From an uncultured Saprospiraceae bacterium (GTDB lineage: Bacteria > Bacteroidota > Bacteroidia > Chitinophagales > Saprospiraceae): a stretch of DNA of 64,000 bases. Of this stretch, positions 55,801 through 61,600 are shown piece by piece (position 1 is the stretch's first letter; the number at the start of each line of letters is the position of its first letter). Under the pieces are notes generated by a model. The model was not told the origin of the DNA. It worked only from the letters and a program-made list of their open reading frames with translations, and did not search any database. Location of the stretch: the NCBI GenBank assembly GCA_938015415.1, contig CALLPK010000014.1, positions 1 to 64,000 of the forward strand. Reading direction: 5' to 3'. Made by a program: the position numbers and the translations under genes.

Positions 55801-56389
55801 TTACGTCGACAGGTTCTTCGGCATCGTCATGACCATCGTTGATTCTACTAACGATAATCGCATTATAGGAGTCAATGCCTGAAGTGTTATTTGTACCTGG
55901 GCTTGGTGCTGTAAAAGTTTGAAAGTTAGCGGCACCGTCCGTTTCTCTTCCGTAAGAAGTGTCCGTAGAAAGAGAAGGATAGGTTAATTGATCAATCAAC
56001 GTATTACCATCTGGTGCATAAATAAAGATATCTTGTCCGTCTGCACTCAATTTAAAATCGATATGGTGAGGACCATCTTCAGGGTCTTCGTCTGCCCAGA
56101 TAATTAAATAGCCTCCGGCAGGAATCGTAGTTGCGGCAGGATCCGTAGCTGGAATTTCCCAGAAAGTAGGATCTGCTGCCTCTTCGGAAAAATAATACCC
56201 TGCAATGTCTACAGGAGTAGTTCCGGCATTATAAAGTTCGATCCAATCGTCAAAATCACCATTTTCGTCGGCAATGACATTGTCGTTTTTAGCCATTATT
56301 TCATTAATGTATATCTGAGCGTTGAGCGCATTAGAGATACCAAGGCTTAAAAAAAATAAAATAATGGTAAGTCGGTTGAGATAGTTCAT
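52856..56389 (-). CDS. Giant secreted LTD/CotH-kinase protein with T9SS sorting tail
   Basis: The 1177-residue product starts with a signal peptide (LTIILFFLSLGISNALNAQ). Domain order by eye: first lamin-tail domain (about 27-150; INEIMAKNDNVIADENGDFD); a DNRLRE-like beta domain (about 175-355); second lamin-tail domain (about 365-490); a chitobiase-like beta segment (about 515-595; VTLRYTLDGKEPESFSTTYS); a CotH kinase domain (about 600-1010; VKLRNSGQDYLRTMFRDGLV, YLNGDFWGIYNIRELFNDEH); a Bacterial-repeat segment (EEGYRFSHWLETGE); and a type A T9SS tail (VFPNPTSGIVNLL at about 1095). So it is exported across the outer membrane and cell-surface anchored or released. CotH kinases phosphorylate proteins. 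Substrate unknown. Confidence 0.9.
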   Translation of the reverse strand: MNYLNRLTIILFFLSLGISNALNAQIYINEIMAKNDNVIADENGDFDDWIELYNAGTTPVDIAGYYFSEEAADPTFWEIPATDPAATTIPAGGYLIIWADEDPEDGPHHIDFKLSADGQDIFIYAPDGNTLIDQLTYPSLSTDTSYGRETDGAANFQTFTAPSPGTNNTSGIDSYNAIIVSRINDGHDDAEEPVDVNYITPGDANISIVRDWSGDQTVGFRFDELKIPPGAVVNRAYIQFTNASSSGSSGPSNLNISGHASGISDTFANEAQNISNRALTNATVNWQPEDWPTSGESGIKERTPDLTTIVQEMLNQPDWSENSALTFIINGTGVRLAHAYENGDPLRAPQLYLEIALPVTNEPVTNLFINEIAPGGTSYTDETGSFEDWVEIYNGGTETVNLGGLFFSDNFNNMTKWQISQPYCLAPGDFVVLFTDKDPEEGGLHADFNLEASGEELVLAQSLNNSISIIDSVSFPAVPFQTSYGRATDGADNFVIFGEVTPNESNNGALLGLEKPTIDLANGIYQGTQMVSFSHPDPTVTLRYTLDGKEPESFSTTYSTPFAINDNASVKVAAFKSGHVKSTSAVGSYLFNIDSNIPTLYINSDPDNFFDDEIGIYVEGTNGVTGYCSDIPVNWNRVEWERPINLGMFLPDGSEAFNVNAGIRISGGCSRIYAQKSFNIYMRRNMYGDDAIDYPIYEGEAREGVVYERVKLRNSGQDYLRTMFRDGLVQTLLWDKIDMDLLGFQPTTLYLNGDFWGIYNIRELFNDEHFENVYGVDNDEIDLLKNPEMPWEEVKRGTNTEYKELFDFVSNNDLSIPANYQTVADQFDINQLTNYWAYSIYIAKTDWPANNVILWKEQKSGEKWRYGALDHDGSTDNGFAFETTPNYNTLEQVMVPNSTQHPNHSSSTLFFRKLVENENFRDEFLQRSCSFMELVYSEERTAHFTDSLQTLIEPHIPDQEIRWGEELSIGGSEISWRQWVANMKDFFVTRPDFHRGFMNEQFNLDGFYQLTLNYNEATNGRVVINSNEMETPYNFTNLYFKNIPVRLKAIAEEGYRFSHWLETGETTDVVDFVAGDNAVMTPIFDELVGVDEPEALISYQVFPNPTSGIVNLLASFDQMTDATIAVYDLLGKIIYTKKINSISINEQLDFSAQSVGIYLLNITTEKGTITERLVINK

Positions 56390-56669
56390 GTGATTGTACT
56401 TATGAAATACGGTTAACGCTGAAGCGAAAATTATAGAATAACAACATTATTTGAATTAATCGTTGCAGGGTAGGAGGTCCAAAAAATAGACAAAAGATGA
56501 ATAGTATGGCCAAAAAATCATTCAATAATAGCAACAGAACAAATATAGTTCTTTTTGTAGTTTTATTCCACTTGAAAATTAGAATTAGCGTCCTCCCGAC
56601 TTGTTTTTCTAAAAATATACCCTAATTAAGTTATATACAATTAACTTTTTTTATATATATTTGTGTCGC

Positions 56670-57048
56670 GATTAAAAATCGAGTGTTTCCCAAAACCCTT
56701 CTAACTTCTCAATAACCGATCATATTACTTTCTTGGCATTCGCCAAGTAATAAATTTTCCTATTACTCTTCGAAGGGAATCGAATGGAGTACTGGTCAAT
56801 TCATCTCTAATCATACCTACTGGAAAGATTAATTCGGTGACTATTTAGCCGACTACTCTTTTTTGAGAAAGCCAGGATCTGGCAAGATCTACCCTACAAT
56901 TAATTTTTTTCTTGTCAATTGTTTTTACAAACAATTGTAATCTCATGATTTTTCATTCCACCACACACTATTTCGGAATGAAATTTCTTAATCTGTTTTT
57001 GGGATGTGCCCCCTCTCCTTTTCAGGTGGAGAGGGGCACTTTTTTTTT
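56670..57048 (+). ncRNA. Candidate structured non-coding RNA or leader in the CotH-BlaI gap
   Basis: The 758-base gap between the CotH-type gene and blaI has no convincing protein. On the plus strand the following hairpins occur in order: CTTGGC/GCCAAG at 56732-56747; GATCT/AGATC at 56876-56889; CAATTGTTT/AAACAATTG at 56916-56937; TTTCATTCC/GGAATGAAA at 56951-56983; and a terminator at 57006-57048. A Bacteroidota-type -7 sequence TATATTTG is at 56656-56663, but no -33 TTG matches. The terminator has no protein-coding gene to serve. So a plus-strand transcript of about 380 bases is plausible. It does not match tmRNA, RNase P or 6S by eye. Confidence 0.4.
57006..57048 (+). terminator. Intrinsic terminator upstream of blaI promoter
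   Basis: Arms GTGCCCCCTCTCC (57006-57018) and GGAGAGGGGCAC (57028-57039) pair with one bulged C, loop of nine bases, then nine T (57040-57048). It isolates the blaI promoter from upstream transcription and ends the possible RNA above. Confidence 0.88.
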
Positions 57049-57098
57049 GCCCATATCTGATCATCCTATCACCAAGGGTTCGGTTCTAACTCAAATAA

Positions 57099-57143
57099 AA
57101 CTACAAAAATAGTTGTATAACTAAAAAAATAGTTATACGTTTG
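57099..57143 (+). promoter_or_regulatory. BlaI-type tandem operators and promoter with probable leaderless start
   Basis: The dyad AACTA-N6-TAGTT occurs at 57099-57114 and again at 57119-57134, 20 bases apart. The second sits inside a 22-base palindrome (TATAACTA...TAGTTATA, 57116-57137). Between them, TTG (57113-57115) and TACGTTTG (57136-57143) with 20 bases between fit the Bacteroidota promoter. The blaI ATG at 57148 is only 4 bases past the -7 element, so the mRNA likely begins at or next to the start codon. BlaI-family repressors bind such dyads and would block this promoter. Confidence 0.7.
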
Positions 57144-57147
57144 TGGT

Positions 57148-57498
57148 ATGGAAAAATTAACCAGAAAAGAAGAAGAGGTTTTAGAAGTACTTTGGAATCT
57201 CGAAAAAGCCTTCGTTAAAGAAATTGTGGCGGCACTGCCCGATCCAAAACCACATTACAATACGGTTTCTACGATGGTTAGGAAACTCGAAGAGAAAAAA
57301 TACGTTGGTTACGAAGCCTTTGGTAAAACTCACCGTTATTTTCCACTCGTGAAACGAGAGGATTTTCTTGGAAAAACTATGACCAAGTATTTTAACAATT
57401 CTTATAAAAAGATGGTCACCTTTTTTGCCAAAGAAGAAAAGCTTTCCGTAGAAGAACTCAAAGAGATTATTGAACTCATCGAAAAAGAGAAAAAATAA
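57148..57498 (+). CDS. BlaI/MecI/CopY-family transcriptional repressor
   Basis: A 116-residue winged-helix repressor. EKLTRKEEEVLEVLWNLEKA begins helix 1; the recognition helix and wing are at about 30-60 (PKPHYNTVSTMVRKLEEKKY), and the C-terminal dimerisation helices end in a lysine-rich tail. The ATG is right for the family (EKLTxxEEEVM). It is translationally coupled to the M56 peptidase gene (TAATG, 1-base overlap). In the Staphylococcus paradigm the peptidase cleaves the repressor after a signal is sensed. The tandem dyads upstream show autorepression. The controlled resistance or stress gene is not in view. Confidence 0.95.
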   Translation: MEKLTRKEEEVLEVLWNLEKAFVKEIVAALPDPKPHYNTVSTMVRKLEEKKYVGYEAFGKTHRYFPLVKREDFLGKTMTKYFNNSYKKMVTFFAKEEKLSVEELKEIIELIEKEKK

Positions 57499-59084
57499 TG
57501 AGCGAACTATTATTATATCTCGGGAAGAGTGGACTTTGTTTAAGTTTATTGCTTTTATTTTTTGTATTTTTTTTACAAAAAGAAACCTTTCTAAAATTAA
57601 ATCGCTGGATTTTATTAGCCAATATCGTTTTAGCATTAATGCTTCCGCTGATGGAAGTACCCACCTGGTTTTCAGGTTTTGACCTGGCAACAATTGAAGT
57701 CCCCCAAAACAGTACGAATATCTCTGTACCTACTTCTCCCCTGAAAGCAGAAAATATGAACCCGGCTGTTGAGGCAACATCTCGTATCAACTTAAATTGG
57801 GAGGCGATTTTTCTCTCTGCTTATTTAATTGGATTTTTGATATTCATGCTTCGATTTCTCGCCCAAATTTTCTCTGTTCTTTTATTAATAATTTCCAGTG
57901 AAAGAGAAAAAAAAGAAAAAATACTTTTTATATATCCAGAAAAAATGCTGGCTCCTTTCTCTTTTTTCAGCTTTCTATTTATTGATAAAACTGCTTACGA
58001 TGCTCCAACTTTAGAACAGATAATTGCGCACGAAAAGGCACATATTCGGCAACGACACTCCTGGGACATCCTATTGTCCGAATTGCTCATCATTATTCAA
58101 TGGTTCAATCCTTTTGCCTGGTGGCACCGAAGATTAGTAGAGACAAATCTAGAGTTTCTGGTTGATCAACACTTACTGGAAAACGGTACCGACCAAAAAG
58201 TTTACCAATATAATTTATTAAAGATAGCGGTCCCAAACTTCCCTTACAGTATTGCGACCAACTATAATTCTTCACTCCTAAAAAAACGAATTATCATGAT
58301 GCAACAAAAAAAATCTTCTGCTGCTCACAGTTGGAGATATTTCCTCCTGCTCCCCATTATGCTCCTCATCTGGTTCGCCTTTGGAAGCCCAAATTCAGGT
58401 GTTCAAAATACTCCTTTTATCTGCATAATTACCGCTGATGCAAACGAAATGGATTTACAAAAAACACAAGAGATTTATCGAAAAATGGGAGGAACACTCG
58501 TGATCAATGAAATTAAATATAATGATGAAGACCACTTAACCACTTTAAGTGTTACCTCCATGGCTGGTAACCATGGAAAATGTTCTTCCATCGTAGAGGG
58601 CCTAGAACCTTACAGTTATGTTTACTATCAAAGAACTTCTAAGAGAAGTTTTCGCTGCGGGTCTGTTTTATCGGCAGGAGATTTTGCAACGATCAGCAAC
58701 CCTAATAACTGGAGTTTTATTTTTATCAACGGTCAACGCCCTACTCAGGAAAAAATAGATCAGTTAAAGAAAAATACTGAGGAGTGGCGCGCAGCAACCA
58801 AAGAAAAATTAAAGAACACAAATCCTAAAACCGTGGGTACCACTACTTATATTGATCTCACCAAAGAGAAAAAAGCCATCATAAAAGATAGAATTATTGC
58901 GGCAAAAACTACTACAATTTACTACTTGGATGGATTAAAGACCGATAAAACAATCGATGATTTTAATTATAAAAATATCAGATCCGTTAAATTAAACGAA
59001 ATATATACTAACTACTACGATGCTCAGGGAGAATTACTAGAAAGCTTAATTGATACGATGGAGGTGAGGATTATTGGTCAGTAA
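57498..59084 (+). CDS. BlaR1-type M56 family metallopeptidase sensor
   Basis: A 528-residue membrane peptidase. TM helices at about 2-22 and 35-55, a third near 105-130, then the zinc-peptidase domain with HEKAH at 178-182 (HExxH, in QIIAHEKAHIRQRHSWD) and a downstream membrane helix near 270-290 (YFLLLPIMLLIWFAFG). After residue 300 it has a periplasmic tail without a recognisable beta-lactam-binding (transpeptidase) fold: instead an unfamiliar domain with ACIITADANEMDLQK-like and ATISNPNNWSFIFINGQRPT segments. So the signal is probably not a beta-lactam. The gene overlaps the blaI stop by 1 base and is followed by a terminator. Confidence 0.9.
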   Translation: MSELLLYLGKSGLCLSLLLLFFVFFLQKETFLKLNRWILLANIVLALMLPLMEVPTWFSGFDLATIEVPQNSTNISVPTSPLKAENMNPAVEATSRINLNWEAIFLSAYLIGFLIFMLRFLAQIFSVLLLIISSEREKKEKILFIYPEKMLAPFSFFSFLFIDKTAYDAPTLEQIIAHEKAHIRQRHSWDILLSELLIIIQWFNPFAWWHRRLVETNLEFLVDQHLLENGTDQKVYQYNLLKIAVPNFPYSIATNYNSSLLKKRIIMMQQKKSSAAHSWRYFLLLPIMLLIWFAFGSPNSGVQNTPFICIITADANEMDLQKTQEIYRKMGGTLVINEIKYNDEDHLTTLSVTSMAGNHGKCSSIVEGLEPYSYVYYQRTSKRSFRCGSVLSAGDFATISNPNNWSFIFINGQRPTQEKIDQLKKNTEEWRAATKEKLKNTNPKTVGTTTYIDLTKEKKAIIKDRIIAAKTTTIYYLDGLKTDKTIDDFNYKNIRSVKLNEIYTNYYDAQGELLESLIDTMEVRIIGQ

Positions 59085-59106
59085 TGCTGGCATTTATAAG
59101 AACAAG

Positions 59107-59142
59107 AAAAGGTGTAAAGGGAAAGTCTTTATACCTTTTTTT
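59107..59142 (+). terminator. Terminator between M56 peptidase and GH3 genes
   Basis: Arms AAAAGGTGTAAAG (59107-59119) and CTTTATACCTTTT (59127-59139), one G-U pair, 7-base loop, then a T run to 59142. It ends the blaI-M56 operon, and the symmetrical flanks also allow termination of the convergent GH3 gene, whose stop codon lies at its edge. Confidence 0.85.
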
Positions 59143-60676
59143 AGCATCCTTCCCCAAGCATCCCCAAAATTTCCTCCACGTACTTCCGGTCATTACAAAG
59201 CCTTGGCACCTTATGTTGATTACCAAATTTCCCGCGTTGGCGCATCCAGTTCAGAAAAGTCCCCGCCGGTAAAGCGTATAATTCCAATTCTTTCAATGCC
59301 ATGTTTTTATACCGTTTGGCTTCGTAATCCGAATTTATTTTTTGTAAATTCTGGTCTAGTAGTCGCTTAAATTCTGGTAAATTTTCCGGCACTTTTTCAA
59401 ATTCCACCAACCATTCGTGACCGCCTTGTTGATTCGTTTCCATGTAGATGGGCGCGGCGGTATATTCGGAAACAATTGCACGCGTAGCTTCACAGGTTAC
59501 GCGTAATGCCTGATCTGTATTGGCCACGATTACTTCTTCTCCAAAAACATTGATATACTGTTGAATCCGACCCGTAATTTTAATCTTGTGGGGCTGGGTA
59601 GAAGTAAACATCACGGTATCTCCAATCAGATAGCGCCACAGTCCAGCGTTGGTAGAAACCAGCAATGCATAATTTTTACCAATCTCTACTTCCGCCAGTG
59701 GAATCGCAATCGGATGCACACTATCCCATTCCGACGCCGGTAAAAATTCAAAATAGGTTCCATTGTCTAAAAGTAACAACATATCATCTCCGTCGAGTTC
59801 GTACTGCGAAGCAAAGTATCCTTCGGAAGCATTGTACACTTCCCAGTAATTTACCTGATCGGATGGCAGTAGTTCCCGTAGTTGTTCCCGATAGGGCGCC
59901 AGACTTACTCCACCGTGGATATAGGTTTCGAAATTTCTCCATACTTCCAACATATTTTCTTTCCCGCTTTGCGCTAAAATATGTCTGAAAAATACAATAG
60001 TCCAGGTCGGTACTCCTCCAATCATTTTGATCTGTTCCGCAATTTCCGGCTGCATAGCGACTCGCGCCATATCTTCAATTTTTTCTTCCCAATCAGATTG
60101 TAAAACGGTCGAAATATCTGGTTCAAAAAACGGACGCGCTACGTATGGCATATTCTTTACCATTAATGCGGAAACATCGCCACAGAGGGTTTCCGGAAAT
60201 GGCGCATAAGAATTATTACTACCCGCCATCAAAAAATTCTTACCCGAAAAAATGCTACAGTCTGGCCGACGGTGATAAAGCATAGTCATGGTATCCCAGC
60301 TTCCTTTGATGTGGTTTTGTTTAAGATTTATTTTTGAGACAGGAATAAATTTACTCTTATCACTAGTCGTACCGGAAGATTTAGAGAACATTTTTACCCG
60401 ACCTGGCCATAAAATATCTTCGGCTCCTCCCATCATTTGAGAAATATAGGGTTTGAGGGTGTCGTAATTCTGAATAGGTACTTGACGGGCAAAATCTGCT
60501 TGATTTTTAATCGTAGAAAAATTATGTTTTTTCCCCCATTTAGTATTTCGAGCAGCATACAATAGGTCGGTCAGTTGTCTTTGTTGCGTTTGATAAGGCA
60601 CTGCCATAAACTGTTCGATTTGGTTAAATCGACGTTGATAATACCAGCGAAAGATATTATTAGCAAAGTTTCTCAT
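59141..60676 (-). CDS. GH3 auxin-responsive-promoter-family acyl-adenylate/amide synthetase
   Basis: A 511-residue member of the GH3 superfamily (ANL-like fold) common in Bacteroidota. Nucleotide-binding motifs are FSKSSGTTSDKSKFIPVS (about 109-126), YNASEGYFASQYELD (about 287-301) and LIGDTVMFTSTQPHKIKITG (about 350-369). In plants GH3 enzymes join amino acids to auxin or jasmonate; the bacterial substrate is unknown. There is no signal peptide. The gene converges on the M56 gene. RYKNMALKEL and the C-terminal GNQHKVPRLCNDRKYVEEIL are consistent with the family's C-terminal lid. Confidence 0.92.
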   Translation of the reverse strand: MRNFANNIFRWYYQRRFNQIEQFMAVPYQTQQRQLTDLLYAARNTKWGKKHNFSTIKNQADFARQVPIQNYDTLKPYISQMMGGAEDILWPGRVKMFSKSSGTTSDKSKFIPVSKINLKQNHIKGSWDTMTMLYHRRPDCSIFSGKNFLMAGSNNSYAPFPETLCGDVSALMVKNMPYVARPFFEPDISTVLQSDWEEKIEDMARVAMQPEIAEQIKMIGGVPTWTIVFFRHILAQSGKENMLEVWRNFETYIHGGVSLAPYREQLRELLPSDQVNYWEVYNASEGYFASQYELDGDDMLLLLDNGTYFEFLPASEWDSVHPIAIPLAEVEIGKNYALLVSTNAGLWRYLIGDTVMFTSTQPHKIKITGRIQQYINVFGEEVIVANTDQALRVTCEATRAIVSEYTAAPIYMETNQQGGHEWLVEFEKVPENLPEFKRLLDQNLQKINSDYEAKRYKNMALKELELYALPAGTFLNWMRQRGKFGNQHKVPRLCNDRKYVEEILGMLGEGC

Positions 60677-60895
60677 AGTATGAAACTAGTAATTTTTAGA
60701 TAAAAAAAGAATATTATTTCAAGCTAAGAAGTGAAAAACAGTAAAATCCTTAAGGCTTAGCCAATTTTCCATAGTGAAAGGCTACTTAACAGAATTTTAG
60801 ACAGGTTCCAAAACTAACCACTCGCAAATTATTGGTCAGTTCCCCGTCGTGTGATAATAATGCTTATTTTTATCATGAATAAATACCTCAACTCC

Positions 60896-61516
60896 ATGGG
60901 ACTCACTTTTCATTATCAGGGCACCATCAAAGAAATCACACGAATTGTAGATCTGTCTGACGAAGTAAAAGACATCTGCGAAACAATGGACTGGCGTTAT
61001 CAAAACCGGGACTTTGAATTCAAACTTGATACACACGTTATGCAACATATTGGTTTTGAAAATCAATCCAGTATAATACTCCGTGGCATCATGTTTTGTC
61101 CACATCCAGAATCAGAATGGATCTATCTCTATTTTACAGAAAAGGGACAACTCACCAGTCCAGCAACGCTACAGTTTGTAGATACTAGCATTGATCCCGA
61201 GTTTATTTTTTCCGCTTTTACCAAAACACAATACGCGGGGCCAGAAGTGCATATCGCCGTTCTTAAATTATTAGATTATTTAAATAAAACATATGAACTT
61301 TCTCTTCAAATTACCGACGAGGGAGAATATTGGGAAACCAGAGATGAGACGCGTTTAAAAAATAATTTCGAACGAAATGGCGTACTCAACGATATAGTAG
61401 CTCATGCCCTGGAAGGTTCAAAAGGTACCCCAGCGATGACACCACTGGGTATTTTAAAACAGATAGAAGATATTCTTAAAAAGATCAGTAAAAGAGATGG
61501 GGAGCATTTGAAATAA
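60896..61516 (+). CDS. Conserved-looking protein of unknown function
   Basis: I do not recognise a family. The frame opens at 60851 with GTG and includes three further Met codons; MGLTFHYQGTIKEITRIVDL at 60896 is the most natural start, as the preceding residues are hydrophobic and do not look like a conserved start. The protein (206 residues from there) is soluble, acidic and mixed alpha/beta, with VKDICETMDWRYQNRDFEF, IIRGIMF-like and ESEWIYLYFTEKGQLTSPAT segments. The C-terminal 60 residues are helical. It follows the divergent GH3 gene by about 200 bases and has its own terminator. Confidence 0.72.
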   Translation: MGLTFHYQGTIKEITRIVDLSDEVKDICETMDWRYQNRDFEFKLDTHVMQHIGFENQSSIILRGIMFCPHPESEWIYLYFTEKGQLTSPATLQFVDTSIDPEFIFSAFTKTQYAGPEVHIAVLKLLDYLNKTYELSLQITDEGEYWETRDETRLKNNFERNGVLNDIVAHALEGSKGTPAMTPLGILKQIEDILKKISKRDGEHLK

Positions 61517-61537
61517 AAAAACTTACTTCCGTAAATA

Positions 61538-61573
61538 AAAAAGCTGATTCCAAAAAGGAATAAGCTTTTTTTG
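61538..61573 (+). terminator. Terminator after the unknown gene
   Basis: The A-rich left arm AAAAAGCTGATTCC pairs with GGAATAAGCTTTTT around an A5 loop with one G-A mismatch, followed by T. It lies 22 bases past the stop codon and also between convergent genes. Confidence 0.78.
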
Positions 61574-61600
61574 TAAAATTTTTGTGTCTTTAAAATAAAA

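Noticed and set aside
56770-56800. tRNA-like T-arm (TTCGATTCCC on the minus strand)
   Set aside because: The 5-bp stem needed on either side does not form, and no acceptor or anticodon arm fits; treated as chance.
56912-57112. Possible 66-codon gene in the CotH-BlaI gap
   Set aside because: It starts with TTG, runs across hairpins and the terminator, and shows no recognisable pattern.
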